The notes under the pieces were generated by a model that saw only the letters and a program-made list of their open reading frames with translations, was not told where the DNA came from and did no database searches. Below, piece after piece: positions 1-10,562 of a DNA stretch of 64,000 nucleotides; position 1 is the stretch's first letter; every line of letters starts with the position of its first letter. Source of the DNA: Bacteroidota bacterium (GTDB lineage Bacteria > Bacteroidota > Bacteroidia > AKYH767-A > 2013-40CM-41-45); contig QQVM01000016.1 of assembly GCA_003389385.1 (NCBI GenBank), forward strand, positions 62,001 through 126,000, read 5' to 3'. A program made the translations under genes and the position numbers.

Positions 1-1449
1 GGAAAAACAAGTTTTGTGGAGCCGGAAGCCATGGTTGAGCTCAACAACCAGATTGCGGAACTGGAACAAATGGAACGAATGGAAGTAATGCGTTTGCTGC
101 GGGAACTCACCGGGAATCTCAGGCCTTTCTCAAAACTGATCCTGCAATATCATTCCTTTCTCACTGAAATGGATTTTATCAGAGCAAAGGCAATCTTCGC
201 AACAGAACTGAACGCGCATCTTCCTCAACTGGAAAAGAACTCGGTGATTGAACTGCATGACGCGCTTCATCCTCTCCTCTTTCTGAAAAACAAAACTCTG
301 AGTAAAATCACTGTACCTCTCAATATCAGGATGGATCAGGAACATAGAATTGTTATCATATCCGGTCCGAATGCAGGTGGTAAATCCATCACACTAAAAA
401 CAGTAGGTCTCCTTCAGATCATGCTGCAAAGTGGACTGCTTATTCCTGCGAAAGAAAGCAGTCGCATGTGTTTCTTCAACCATTTCATGGCAGACATCGG
501 TGATAGTCAGTCGATAGAAAATGAGCTCAGCACATACAGTTCAAGGCTGGTCAAGATGAATCATTTCATCCGAACAGCAAACAATCGCACTCTCATACTC
601 ATAGACGAATTCGGAACCGGAACAGATCCTGAATTGGGCGGGGCGATAGCGGAAACTGTTCTTGAAGAATTGAACATAAAAAAATGTTTCGGCGTGTTTA
701 CCACACATTACACCAATATTAAGCTGATGGCAGAAAGTCTGCCCGGCGTGCAAAACGCTTCCGTTCTGTTCGACCTTGACACTCTCAGCCCGAAATACAA
801 ACTCATTCAGGGACAACCCGGCGCTTCCTACACATTTGAAGTGGCAGAACGCATTGGCACACCGGCTCATATATTACAAAAAGCAAGGGCAAAAGTGCAA
901 CGCGATAAGTTAAAGCTCAACACCATGCTTGCAGGACTACACAAGCAAAAAAACATACAGGACCTGCAGCACCGTGATCTGCAATTACAGAAAGAGAAAA
1001 CAAAACAAGCAGAAGAAAAATATCTGCGACTCGCAGGCAAACTGGAAAGCAAAATGGCTCAGGAAGCTGAAAAGCGTGAAGAACTGAGGCGCTTTGCTGA
1101 TTTGGGAAGGAAAATGAACAGTCTGATTGAAGAATGGGAAAAGACAAAAGACCGGAAGGAAGTTATTCGAAAATTTGTTGGCTCACTGACTGCACAAATA
1201 AAAAAGAAGGCCGCAGAAAACACTCCGGGAAAGGTGGCCAGGCGAAGAGAGAAACTGATTGAAAAACTAAAGGCGGAAATACGCGAGGGAAGCCTCGTCA
1301 GAATGCTGAAAGGAAAACAGGTTGGCATTGTAGAGGAGATCCGAAAGAATGACGTAGTGGTGATTTTCGGAAATCTTCGAGTGACTGCCACATTCGAAAA
1401 TCTCGAACCTGTTCACAACCAGGAAGAGGACGTTTCCGGGAAGAAGTAA
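1..1449 (+). CDS. mutS2: MutS2-like DNA mismatch repair ATPase, 5'-truncated by the window edge
   Basis: Frame is open from base 1 (GKTSFVEPEAMVELNNQIAEL); Walker A GPNAGGKSITLKT, Walker B LILIDEFGTGTDPELGGAIAE, TTHYTNIK, then coiled coil and a short KOW-like end. No Smr domain before the stop. Confidence 0.93.
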   Translation, partial: GKTSFVEPEAMVELNNQIAELEQMERMEVMRLLRELTGNLRPFSKLILQYHSFLTEMDFIRAKAIFATELNAHLPQLEKNSVIELHDALHPLLFLKNKTLSKITVPLNIRMDQEHRIVIISGPNAGGKSITLKTVGLLQIMLQSGLLIPAKESSRMCFFNHFMADIGDSQSIENELSTYSSRLVKMNHFIRTANNRTLILIDEFGTGTDPELGGAIAETVLEELNIKKCFGVFTTHYTNIKLMAESLPGVQNASVLFDLDTLSPKYKLIQGQPGASYTFEVAERIGTPAHILQKARAKVQRDKLKLNTMLAGLHKQKNIQDLQHRDLQLQKEKTKQAEEKYLRLAGKLESKMAQEAEKREELRRFADLGRKMNSLIEEWEKTKDRKEVIRKFVGSLTAQIKKKAAENTPGKVARRREKLIEKLKAEIREGSLVRMLKGKQVGIVEEIRKNDVVVIFGNLRVTATFENLEPVHNQEEDVSGKK

Positions 1450-2421
1450 TTACTCAACGAATGCGGCAATCAGTTTTTCAACTGACATTCCTTCCGCTTC
1501 TGCTTTGTAATTGCGGACAACACGATGTCTCAGAATAGGTTCTGCGACTGCTTTCACATCTTCGATGTCAGGAGAGTATTTGCCGTGCAATGCCGCGTGG
1601 CATTTTGCCCCGATAATCAGGAACTGTGAAGCCCTCGGACCGGCTCCCCAGCTAAGGAAAGCGTTTGCCTCCTTAGTGGCAGACTCGGTGTTGGGACGTG
1701 TTTTGGCTGCGAGCTTTACTGCATACTGAAGCACATTATCGCTCACCGGTATTCTCCTGACCAGCTCCTGGAAGTAAAGAATTTCTTCTGCGCCCAGAAT
1801 CTTCTGCAGTTTCGGAGTAATATCCGAGGTGGTGTTTTTTACAACTTCAATCTCCTGACTTAATGTCGGATAAGTAAGCATCACATTGAACATGAATCGA
1901 TCCAGCTGCGCCTCGGGCAATGGGTATGTTCCTTCCTGCTCAATCGGATTCTGAGTGGCAAGAACAAAGAATGGAAGGTCAAGTGCGTATCTTTTACCGG
2001 CAGCTGTCACTGCGTATTCCTGCATGGCTTCAAGCAGAGCGCTTTGAGTTTTCGGCGGAGTACGGTTGATCTCATCAGCAAGAATTATGTTTGAAAACAA
2101 TGGGCCTTTGATGAATCGGAAGTGCCTTGATTCATCCAGAATCTCAGTACCAATGATATCTGAAGGCATCAGATCGGGAGTAAACTGTATCCTGTTATAA
2201 CTTAAACCAAGAGTCTGCGCAATTGTATTCACAAGAAGTGTCTTGGCCAGTCCGGGTACACCTACAAGCAGGCAATGTCCCCTGCTGAAAATTGAAATCA
2301 GTACGTCCCTCACTACCTCGTCCTGACCGATGATCACTTTACCGATCTCCGAACGAAGTTGCTTGTATTTGCTGACCAGTTCCTGAACCGCTTCCACATC
2401 TGAATTGAAATTTATTGCCAT
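1450..2421 (-). CDS. MoxR-family AAA+ ATPase
   Basis: 323 aa; GVPGLAKT Walker A, ILADEINRTPPKTQSALLEAMQE, ATQNPIEQEGTYPLPEAQLDRF. Confidence 0.95.
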   Translation of the reverse strand: MAINFNSDVEAVQELVSKYKQLRSEIGKVIIGQDEVVRDVLISIFSRGHCLLVGVPGLAKTLLVNTIAQTLGLSYNRIQFTPDLMPSDIIGTEILDESRHFRFIKGPLFSNIILADEINRTPPKTQSALLEAMQEYAVTAAGKRYALDLPFFVLATQNPIEQEGTYPLPEAQLDRFMFNVMLTYPTLSQEIEVVKNTTSDITPKLQKILGAEEILYFQELVRRIPVSDNVLQYAVKLAAKTRPNTESATKEANAFLSWGAGPRASQFLIIGAKCHAALHGKYSPDIEDVKAVAEPILRHRVVRNYKAEAEGMSVEKLIAAFVE

Positions 2422-2461
2422 ATGCTTTTAGAAATGTATTGCTATTAAATGAAGAATCTGA

Positions 2462-3829
2462 CTAAAATGTTTCGTCTTTCCAGTGTTTTAAAATATCGCA
2501 ACCTTTGTATTCTTCATTGATGTCAATGTATGTAGTTTTTTTTCTCTTGTCGATCCACTTTTCAAGGGTATTATTCTGTTTCTCTTGCAATGCAGTTTCC
2601 TGAATACGCTGATAATCTTCCTTGAGATTCGCTTTGTGCGGCAGAGTTCTGCTTTTCACCATCACTATGCGGTAAGCCTGTTTTCCGTCAGATGTATTGA
2701 TAAATAAGGGTGATGATACAGTGTTCAGCTTCATGGTGTCAACCTGGAAAAAGAGCAGGCGTTCCATCTTATCAGGCGACAGCCGTGTTGTGTTAGTCTC
2801 AGGATTGATGAGCAGTCCGCCGTTGTTGCGAGTATCTTCATCATCCGAAAACTTCTGAGCAGCTTCTTCAAAGGTGATTGTGCCAATGTTGATTTGCGTT
2901 CTCAGGCTGTCCAGAAATCTGACAGCTTTCACCAGATCATCATCTGTGGTTTTGGGCTGGAGAAGAATATGACGCACATTAATCTGATCAGCTCTTCTGT
3001 CAATCAGCTGAAGGATGTGAAATCCAAACTTGGTTTCAATCACCGGAGAAACGATCCCTGGTTTCAGGTTGAAGGCAGCCGCTTCAAACTCAGGTACCAT
3101 TGTACCTCTTTCAAAAAATCCTAACTCACCGCCTTTTTTGGCAGTTGTTTGATCCTGAGAATACAGTGCGGCATAAATTGCAAAATCCTCACCAGCCATG
3201 ATTTTCTGACGGTATTCTTCGAGACGTGCACGTACTTCTCTTCTTTCTTTGTCAGAAACAGGCGGCTTGCGAACAATCTGAGCGACTTCGATTTCCGCAT
3301 CCACATAGGGTAAGCTATCAGGATGAATGTTATTAAAAAATTCCCTGACTTCATTTGGTGTAACAACTACGTCTTTTGTGATCTTACCCTGCATAGTTTG
3401 TACCAGCAGCTGTTCCTTGATAGTCTCTTTCAGTTCTGCTTTAAGCGAGCGAATGCTTGTCTTGAAATATTCTTCCAGCTTTTGTTCTGATCCGATTTGC
3501 CTGATGTAAAAACGCATTCGTCGGTCAAGTTCTCCCTCAACCTGCGCATCGCTCACAGTCACACTGTCTAATTCCGACTGGTTCAGGAGCAGTTTTTGCA
3601 GAATAAGCTGGTCGAAAATGGCGCACTTCAATTCCTCTCCCTGTTCATACCCTTGCGCCTGATACTGCAGATATTGCTTTTCAATGTCTGACCTGAGAAT
3701 TATCTTACCTCCCACCACGGCCATTACCTGATCTACGATAACCTGTGCAGAGACGGCCTGCGAAATTATAAAAAGTGCAGGGAACAATATTCCGTGCCTT
3801 ATACGCTTTTGTAAATTATTGATTTTCAT
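2462..3829 (-). CDS. SurA-like periplasmic peptidylprolyl isomerase/chaperone
   Basis: ORF called to 3967, but the signal-peptide start MKINNLQKRIRHGILFPALFIISQAVSAQ maps to ATG at 3829; SurA_N plus parvulin-like repeats (SQDQTTAKKGGELGFFERGTMVPEFEAAAF, NVRHILLQP). Confidence 0.88.
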   Translation of the reverse strand: MKINNLQKRIRHGILFPALFIISQAVSAQVIVDQVMAVVGGKIILRSDIEKQYLQYQAQGYEQGEELKCAIFDQLILQKLLLNQSELDSVTVSDAQVEGELDRRMRFYIRQIGSEQKLEEYFKTSIRSLKAELKETIKEQLLVQTMQGKITKDVVVTPNEVREFFNNIHPDSLPYVDAEIEVAQIVRKPPVSDKERREVRARLEEYRQKIMAGEDFAIYAALYSQDQTTAKKGGELGFFERGTMVPEFEAAAFNLKPGIVSPVIETKFGFHILQLIDRRADQINVRHILLQPKTTDDDLVKAVRFLDSLRTQINIGTITFEEAAQKFSDDEDTRNNGGLLINPETNTTRLSPDKMERLLFFQVDTMKLNTVSSPLFINTSDGKQAYRIVMVKSRTLPHKANLKEDYQRIQETALQEKQNNTLEKWIDKRKKTTYIDINEEYKGCDILKHWKDETF

Positions 3830-3848
3830 GGACGGCAAAGTTAATCTT

Positions 3849-4709
3849 TTAATAGATTTCCAGCGCTCCTTCGTTTTTGGCTTCATCATATGCCTGCTGT
3901 TCCATCTTTTCCAGCAAAGCGAGTTTTCGCTGATTGATGATGAGGTTTCGAATGTTGTTCCGCTCAAAACTCAAAGGTGAGGTGCTTTTCTTGATCATGA
4001 ATCCTTTGATGCTGACCAAATAAATGCTGCTGGAATCCTCAATTTCAATATTTCTGTTATTCTGAAGAAACTGTTCTTTGTCGTAAGTCTTGATCGGAAT
4101 TTCCTTGAGCAAATCATCAAACATTAGCCAGGTCGCGTCATCAAGAAAATAGTTTTCCGCGTATTGCACACAGTATTCATGCAAGAGGTTACGGTCTTTG
4201 GGAATACTGCTCTTATACCACTCTTTGGCCTTGTTCAGTTTGGGAGAATTTTTTTTCAGCTTCAGATATATCACCCTGATGATATTATCCTTGAGCTCGA
4301 AATTGTTTTTATTCTTCTCGTAATAATCCTGGATTTCCGTGTCGCTCACAACAGTGTCCAGTTTTTGCCTGATTAATTCCGTTTCATACGCGTAGGTTAC
4401 AAGGGAATTTCGGTACTCTTCCAGCTTCTTTTCCACATTCTTCTTTTCCTCATCCAGATTCCTCTCAGCTTTGTGCAGCACAACCTTTTGTCTTATCCAG
4501 TTCTCAATGAAATTGCTGGTGATTGCGATACTGTCCTGACGAGAAGCGCCTTGCGGCACAATGCCGGTCAGATCTTCTTCCAAAAGAATGTAATCATAGA
4601 CTCTTGCAACAGCTTCGCCTTCACCGTGACTTGTCCTTTTCCCGAACCAGGAACATCCGCAAAGGCTTACGGATAAAAGCGAAAGAAGAATAAGACTGAA
4701 TTTTCGCAA
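3849..4709 (-). CDS. SurA/PrsA-like chaperone lipoprotein without an evident parvulin catalytic domain
   Basis: Signal peptide with lipobox LSVSLCGC; helical SurA_N-like body; position between two parvulin genes. Confidence 0.65.
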   Translation of the reverse strand: MRKFSLILLSLLSVSLCGCSWFGKRTSHGEGEAVARVYDYILLEEDLTGIVPQGASRQDSIAITSNFIENWIRQKVVLHKAERNLDEEKKNVEKKLEEYRNSLVTYAYETELIRQKLDTVVSDTEIQDYYEKNKNNFELKDNIIRVIYLKLKKNSPKLNKAKEWYKSSIPKDRNLLHEYCVQYAENYFLDDATWLMFDDLLKEIPIKTYDKEQFLQNNRNIEIEDSSSIYLVSIKGFMIKKSTSPLSFERNNIRNLIINQRKLALLEKMEQQAYDEAKNEGALEIY

Positions 4710-4796
4710 GCCTTCAATATTTAAAACGGATTCAACTATATCCGGATAAAAATCAATTCCGGATTGAAACGTGAAACAGGCGGAATTATTTGACGC

Positions 4797-6755
4797 TTAT
4801 TTCGAAGCCACTGAATCAACCACATCTTGATTCACCTTGACTGTATATTTCTTTTTAAGCTCTTCGATCCATTCCTTTTCAAGCGCATTTTGGTAATCGG
4901 CAGTTACGAGTCCTTTTGCTTCCTCAAGAGATTTAGGCTGAGCAGGAAGCACTCTTTTCACTTCTGCGAAAACAACCTGCTTATCCTTTACAATGTCTTT
5001 GGTGACTCCGGGCTTCCAATCAATCTGATCAATGATATCATTTTCTCCTCTAGGGAATTTACCGTATTTGACTTGCAAATTGAGCTGTGAATTTTTATTC
5101 ACCCTGGCCATCAGAGTATCAGGGTCATCAACTTTTTTCATCAGCTTTCTTACCTGTGCTGAGATTTCCGCATTTGCACAGGTATAAATGGTGGCTTCAA
5201 GACGTTCACTCCACATATAATTCATCTTGTTCTTTTCATAGAACTCTTTCAGTCCGGCTGTGTCTTTAACTGCCTTAGACCATACCTTTTTATCGGTAAG
5301 TTCGAAAAGTAAAATGCCATCGCGGTACTCCTGCATTAGGTTACGGAAATCAGGATACAGTGAATCCAGTTTGGATTCTTCATATGCAATGCAGCCATCC
5401 ATCACCCATTCACTATAAATATGATTTGCAAGAGCAAGCGGTGCCATGCCCTGGTTTCTTTTTGACTGGTGATTTGCGATATAGAGGGCAAACTGATCCT
5501 GTGTATGCGCTTTGTTGCCGATGGTGAACATGGTTGATTTCAGACCATCTGCTTTGTCGATAGTCCAGTTACCTTCGCTCAAAGTGCTGTCAATGCGTTT
5601 CATGAAATCAGTCTTGGATTTGGCGTTTTCAGTAAAGCCGTATTTTTCCTTGATGCGGCTTATCATAGAATACCTGCTCAGATCAGAACGCGAATCACGC
5701 TGAACTTTTTGACGGATATCATTTTGAAGGGTCTCGAAATTTCCAATTGGTTTTTTCTCCAGCAGTTTGATAATATGCCATCCATATGAGGTTTTCACCG
5801 GACCTGAAACATCATTTACGTTTTGAAGAGCGAATGCCGCTTTTTCAAATTCTGGCACCATCTTGCCGGTTGAAAACACGGGAAGAGTTCCTCCATTCCT
5901 TGCCGAGCTGGGGTCATCGGAATATTGTCTTGCCAACTCTTCAAACTTCTCGCCGGCCTTAAGCTTATCATGGATTTCATTTATTTTTTGCGCAGCTCTT
6001 AATGAATCTTCAGGTGTTTGGCCGGGTGATGTCTTCACCATGATGTGAGCGACTTTCACATCACCCTGTGCAGGTCTCGTATCAATTGTTTTAACGAGAT
6101 GGTAACCGAATCTGGTGCGGACCGGAAGAGAAATTTCTCCCACTTTCGTATTGTAAGCTGCCGATTCAAAAGGATAAACCATTTGCAGAACGGTGAAATA
6201 ACCCAAGTCGCCTCCATTCTCCTTTGCCGATGGATCATCAGAATATTTTTTTGCAAGCGTAGCAAAATCGCCTCCTCGCAAAAGTTCACTTCTCACCTTC
6301 ATAGCCTTGTTATATGCCTCCTGAGTGTCTTTGGGAAGTGCATTTTGTTCACACTTGATCAGAATATGACTGGCTCTTACATCCGTTTTCATTCTCTCAT
6401 GAGCTTCTCTGACCAGATTTTCCGTAACCGCTTTATCAACCAGGTAAGGCTGGGCCAGTTGCTTGCGGTATCCTGCCAGCTCTTCAACGAATGCAGCGAC
6501 AGTATCCATTCCCATTGACAATGCCTCTTTAACTTTTAGTTTATAGTTTATATAAAGCTGCAGATATTCATTTACAGCTTTGCTGTCAACTTTTGTGTCC
6601 TTGGTGTTATTCTTTCTGAACACTCTCTCGAATTCACTTTTAGTGATGCTTTCGTCATCAATCTGCATGATGACAGGATCTTTTACAACCTGAGAAAAAG
6701 ATTTTTGGCTTAAAGCGATGATCAGGACTGATGAAAGAATGAGAATTTTCTTCAT
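4797..6755 (-). CDS. PpiC/SurA-type peptidylprolyl isomerase with two parvulin domains
   Basis: 652 aa; signal peptide; two blocks RASHILIK...YSDDPSAKENGGDLGYF and VAHIMVK...YSDDPSSARNGGTLPVF. Confidence 0.93.
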   Translation of the reverse strand: MKKILILSSVLIIALSQKSFSQVVKDPVIMQIDDESITKSEFERVFRKNNTKDTKVDSKAVNEYLQLYINYKLKVKEALSMGMDTVAAFVEELAGYRKQLAQPYLVDKAVTENLVREAHERMKTDVRASHILIKCEQNALPKDTQEAYNKAMKVRSELLRGGDFATLAKKYSDDPSAKENGGDLGYFTVLQMVYPFESAAYNTKVGEISLPVRTRFGYHLVKTIDTRPAQGDVKVAHIMVKTSPGQTPEDSLRAAQKINEIHDKLKAGEKFEELARQYSDDPSSARNGGTLPVFSTGKMVPEFEKAAFALQNVNDVSGPVKTSYGWHIIKLLEKKPIGNFETLQNDIRQKVQRDSRSDLSRYSMISRIKEKYGFTENAKSKTDFMKRIDSTLSEGNWTIDKADGLKSTMFTIGNKAHTQDQFALYIANHQSKRNQGMAPLALANHIYSEWVMDGCIAYEESKLDSLYPDFRNLMQEYRDGILLFELTDKKVWSKAVKDTAGLKEFYEKNKMNYMWSERLEATIYTCANAEISAQVRKLMKKVDDPDTLMARVNKNSQLNLQVKYGKFPRGENDIIDQIDWKPGVTKDIVKDKQVVFAEVKRVLPAQPKSLEEAKGLVTADYQNALEKEWIEELKKKYTVKVNQDVVDSVASK

Positions 6756-6776
6756 GGTTATACTTTATTGGGAGCG

Positions 6777-6806
6777 CAAATTTAACAAACCGCGCGTATT
6801 GTCAAA
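6777..6806 (-). promoter_or_regulatory. Bacteroidetes-type promoter for the 4797..6755 PPIase gene
   Basis: Minus strand TTTG-N18-TAAATTTG, matching the -33 TTTG / -7 TAnnTTTG consensus; about 21 nt upstream of the ATG at 6755. Confidence 0.7.
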
Positions 6807-6916
6807 GTCGCGCAAATTTTTAATTATTAGTCTAATTTTCAATGAAGTATTAATGAAATCAAGTCATATAAAAATGCCTTAACATTTTATTAAACAAAAC
6901 AACAAAACATTGATGC

Positions 6917-8386
6917 TCAGCGGTGGTAATTAGGTGCTTCTTTGGTGATTGTCACATCATGCGGATGGCTTTCTCTCACACCAGCTGCAGTGATCCGGAT
7001 GAAGTTCACATTTTGCAGTTCTGATATGTTGGCAGATCCGCAATATCCCATGCTTGCGCGAAGTCCGCCAACCATCTGATACAATTCCTCACCCACATGA
7101 CCTTTATAAGGCACTCGTCCAACAATGCCTTCAGGAACCAGCTTTTTGACATCGTCTGTCTGTGCCTGAAAATAACGATCCTTGGAGCCCTCCTTCATTG
7201 CTTCAATGGAGCCCATCCCTCTGTACAGTTTGAACTTCCTTCCTTCGTATATAATCGTTTCACCCGGCGACTCTTCTGTGCCTGCCAACATCGAACCCAA
7301 CATCACGCTGTCGGCACCTGCAGCAATTGCTTTTGCTATATCGCCGCTGAACCTGATTCCTCCGTCGGCTATGACAGTCACTCCACTGCCTTTGATTGCC
7401 TTGGCCACTTCGTGAACTGCTGAGAATTGCGGGACACCGATCCCGGCAATCACTCTGGTTGTACAAATTGAACCTGGACCTATTCCTACTTTTACCGCAT
7501 CAGCTCCGGCCTTAACAAGAAATTTAGCGGCATCTGCCGTGGCTATGTTCCCCACGATTACCTGCAGGTTAGGAAATAGTTTCTTTACCTGTTTCAGTGA
7601 ATCTGCCACACCTTTTGAATGGCCATGCGCTGTGTCAATCGTGATTACGTCCACACCTGAATCCACAAGGGCTTTCACCCTTTCCAGATTGTCTTTTGTA
7701 ACACCTACTGCAGCACCTACTCTGAGCCTTCCAAATTCATCCTTGCAGGCATTTGGCCTTGACTTTACCTTGAGTATATCTTTATAAGTTATCAATCCAA
7801 TCAGGCGGCTTTTCTTGTCGACCACAGGCAGTTTTTCAATCTTGTATTTCTGAAGAATACGTTCTGCATCAGCGAGATTCTTTACACCTGTCGTGGTCAC
7901 AAGGTTTTCACTTGTCATGATTTCAGAAACTGGCCTGTTGACATTCTTCTCAAAACGCAAATCGCGGTTTGTGCAAATCCCAACCAGCACCTTATCTTTG
8001 TTGATCACAGGAATCCCGCCGATTCCGTATTCTCTCATAATCTGCAAGGCATCCCTGACCAAAGCGTTCTCATGAAGTGTGACCGGATCATGGATCATGC
8101 CGCTCTCACTTCGTTTTACTTTGCGCACTTCTGCAGCTTGTTGCTCAATGCTCATGTTTTTGTGAAGCATTCCGATTCCGCCTTCCTGAGCCATAGCGAT
8201 GGCCATGTCAGCAGCAGTTACAGTGTCCATCGCTGCTGAAATAACAGGAATATTTAACGGGATTTTTTTCGTCAGACGGGAAGAAACATCCACGTCGTTC
8301 GGCAGGACTTCTGAATAAGCAGGCACCAGAAGTACGTCGTCATAGGTGAGAAATTCTCCAAGGAAGCGGGGTTGTGCAACTTTCAT
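6917..8386 (-). CDS. guaB: Inosine-5'-monophosphate dehydrogenase
   Basis: IMPDH barrel with CBS pair; [46 protein letters not shown]. Internal start MKVAQPRF (8386) preferred over 8428 because a promoter-like box lies between. Confidence 0.97.
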   Translation of the reverse strand: MKVAQPRFLGEFLTYDDVLLVPAYSEVLPNDVDVSSRLTKKIPLNIPVISAAMDTVTAADMAIAMAQEGGIGMLHKNMSIEQQAAEVRKVKRSESGMIHDPVTLHENALVRDALQIMREYGIGGIPVINKDKVLVGICTNRDLRFEKNVNRPVSEIMTSENLVTTTGVKNLADAERILQKYKIEKLPVVDKKSRLIGLITYKDILKVKSRPNACKDEFGRLRVGAAVGVTKDNLERVKALVDSGVDVITIDTAHGHSKGVADSLKQVKKLFPNLQVIVGNIATADAAKFLVKAGADAVKVGIGPGSICTTRVIAGIGVPQFSAVHEVAKAIKGSGVTVIADGGIRFSGDIAKAIAAGADSVMLGSMLAGTEESPGETIIYEGRKFKLYRGMGSIEAMKEGSKDRYFQAQTDDVKKLVPEGIVGRVPYKGHVGEELYQMVGGLRASMGYCGSANISELQNVNFIRITAAGVRESHPHDVTITKEAPNYHR

Positions 8387-8415
8387 GCGGAATGGGGTTG
8401 AAAAAAAGTTGCACG

Positions 8416-8445
8416 CGAAGATAAGCAATTAATTGCTCTTTGCAA
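8416..8445 (-). promoter_or_regulatory. Putative guaB promoter
   Basis: Minus strand TTG-N19-TATCTTCG (one mismatch in the -7 box), about 30 nt upstream of the ATG at 8386. Confidence 0.5.
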
Positions 8446-8475
8446 TTCGCTTCAATGACAACAAAACTCTAATCA

Positions 8476-10515
8476 TTAACGGATAAGCGTCACTGAGTCT
8501 ACAATGCGGATGGAACTGCCATCCGGATGTTCCGCCTCAAGCAGATAAATATAAACTCCTTCAGGGGAGCTTCTGCCATTGCTGCTTCCGTCCCAGCCTG
8601 CCCTAGGATCATTCGTCTGAAAAATTCTCTCCCCCCAGCGGTTAAAAATGCTCATGCTGTATGTGCGCGCATCCACAAATCCGTTTACAGGATAAAAGAT
8701 GTTATTAAGTCCGCCTCCGGGATGGAATGCGTTGGGTATAAAAATCTTCGGTGCCTGCACAAGACAGATTTCATTCGACCTTGCAGAATCGAGGAAGAAG
8801 AATGGGTTTCCAAAAGCTTCTACAGCTTCAATCACGTAGCAAAACTGCCCGTCACTGTAAAACTCATCTATTACTGTGTCTGTAAACATGAATGCTGAAG
8901 AAGCATAGATTACAGCAACCGGTGAAGCAGACAATACACCATTTATTCTTCTGTAAATGTTATAATGTGATACACCTCCGCCCCAGAGGGAATAAAAATC
9001 CCATGATAAAGAATTGGTGTAATCAGGATTCGCTGTGCCTGATAAAAGTATGGTTTTACTCACCTGTGACTCCAGAATACCCTGTCCGCAAGAATCCACA
9101 GTCAGCATTTTATAATAATACGGGCGCGCAGAAGTGTTCACGGTATTATCCGTGAGAATGACTGAAGATACACCTGTAACAAGAATGGTGGCGACTCTTA
9201 CGAAGGGACCTGACTGCGATTCCGATCTCAGCAAATCATAACCGCGAACTGTTGCAGCAGGATCAACAAATGCCTCTACACGCACAAGATTTTCACCTGC
9301 GACACTTACAGATCGAATGTATGAATACGCTGGAGGAGGCGGAAATGCAGGACTGACACATGCTCTGTTTGACGTGGACGACCTTGCGGTGAAAGATTCT
9401 TTTGCCCGAACCCGGTAGCAATAAGCGCTACCTGAAATCAGGTTCTGGTCGGAGTAAGTTGTGGAGGAAGTGCTTCCAATTACAAATTCTGCACCGCCGT
9501 TCACGCTCAGTAAAATATCATAAGTGACATTGTTACCCCAAAAAGTATAAGGATTCCAGCTTAATCTGTTGGCACGTTCGCACTGACTGAAACTCACATT
9601 CAGGAATATTGTGCTGTGCGGAACGCTTTGTGAGCTGGGATTTCCACAGCTGTCTACTGCAATAACATTGAAAGACTGAGATGAGTTGGATGCGCTGACA
9701 AATGAAAGATAGTTCGTATTGTTTCGGTTGAAGACAGTGTCAAGAATAGTCCAGATTCCATTGACAAGATGTAGTACCGCATAAGCTCGTGTGTCAGTAG
9801 AAGGATTTACATTCCACCCGATAATGCCATTTCCATTGATATCAGTACTCACAGAATCAAGAACAGGAATTGCAGGCGGCTGAAGGTCTCTGAACAACTC
9901 CCCGTCGAGATTCGATACTGAAATGCATCCGGAAGCATCAGTTGCGACTATCCTGTATTTGATTGTATCGCTGCAAATGGAGATCTGATCTGAATAGGTC
10001 ATTTGACCTGCAGATATTGAGGCGTCAACCGAATCCAGCAGAGTGAAAAATCCCCGAGGATACTCCCTGTAAATTTTGTACCATGAATTCTGACTGGCGA
10101 TCAATGGAGAATGAGTGGCATTCCATGATAAATTCGCGAAACCTGTCCGCGGATTCAGTACATTGATAAATATTGTTCTGATGGTATCTGAAATTACAGG
10201 AGGATTTCCTGAAAGAGGAATGAATGAAACAAAATAATACGCAGGATTATTATTGGCTAATGCAGTGAGGTGAATGCGATTGGTCTGATTGAAAAAAAAC
10301 ACGCTGTCAATCAGATTGAATGGCCCGCTTGCAGATGTGGAATGATAAATATACCAGGCTCTGAAATCTGCCGCATTCAATCCTGTATTTTCCCAGGTGA
10401 GTGTGACGTCTCCGGCCGGTCCGACTGAAGCACAGCGTGTTCCATATGCCAGGCTTTTTTGGACAGAAATTGCTGTTAAAATCAGCAAAAGAAGGAATGG
10501 ATGCAAAATTCGCAT
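8476..10515 (-). CDS. Secreted FnIII-like protein with T9SS type B (gliding motility-associated) C-terminal domain
   Basis: 679 aa; signal peptide; repeated FnIII-like modules; C-term KIFIPNAFHPGGGLNNIFYP...FNRWGERIFQTNDPRAGWDG...GVYIYLLEA. Confidence 0.88.
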   Translation of the reverse strand: MRILHPFLLLLILTAISVQKSLAYGTRCASVGPAGDVTLTWENTGLNAADFRAWYIYHSTSASGPFNLIDSVFFFNQTNRIHLTALANNNPAYYFVSFIPLSGNPPVISDTIRTIFINVLNPRTGFANLSWNATHSPLIASQNSWYKIYREYPRGFFTLLDSVDASISAGQMTYSDQISICSDTIKYRIVATDASGCISVSNLDGELFRDLQPPAIPVLDSVSTDINGNGIIGWNVNPSTDTRAYAVLHLVNGIWTILDTVFNRNNTNYLSFVSASNSSQSFNVIAVDSCGNPSSQSVPHSTIFLNVSFSQCERANRLSWNPYTFWGNNVTYDILLSVNGGAEFVIGSTSSTTYSDQNLISGSAYCYRVRAKESFTARSSTSNRACVSPAFPPPPAYSYIRSVSVAGENLVRVEAFVDPAATVRGYDLLRSESQSGPFVRVATILVTGVSSVILTDNTVNTSARPYYYKMLTVDSCGQGILESQVSKTILLSGTANPDYTNSLSWDFYSLWGGGVSHYNIYRRINGVLSASPVAVIYASSAFMFTDTVIDEFYSDGQFCYVIEAVEAFGNPFFFLDSARSNEICLVQAPKIFIPNAFHPGGGLNNIFYPVNGFVDARTYSMSIFNRWGERIFQTNDPRAGWDGSSNGRSSPEGVYIYLLEAEHPDGSSIRIVDSVTLIR

Positions 10516-10562
10516 TCTGATCAGGATAGGGCTAAATTACATTTTCGCCCAAGCGGTGTCAA

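Noticed and set aside
6045-6518. 157-aa plus-strand ORF
   Set aside because: Antisense to the double-parvulin PPIase, whose motifs are unambiguous.
6774-6819. Direct repeat GCGCAAATTT x2 upstream of the PPIase gene
   Set aside because: One copy is explained by the -7 promoter box; 10 bp is too short to claim a regulatory repeat.
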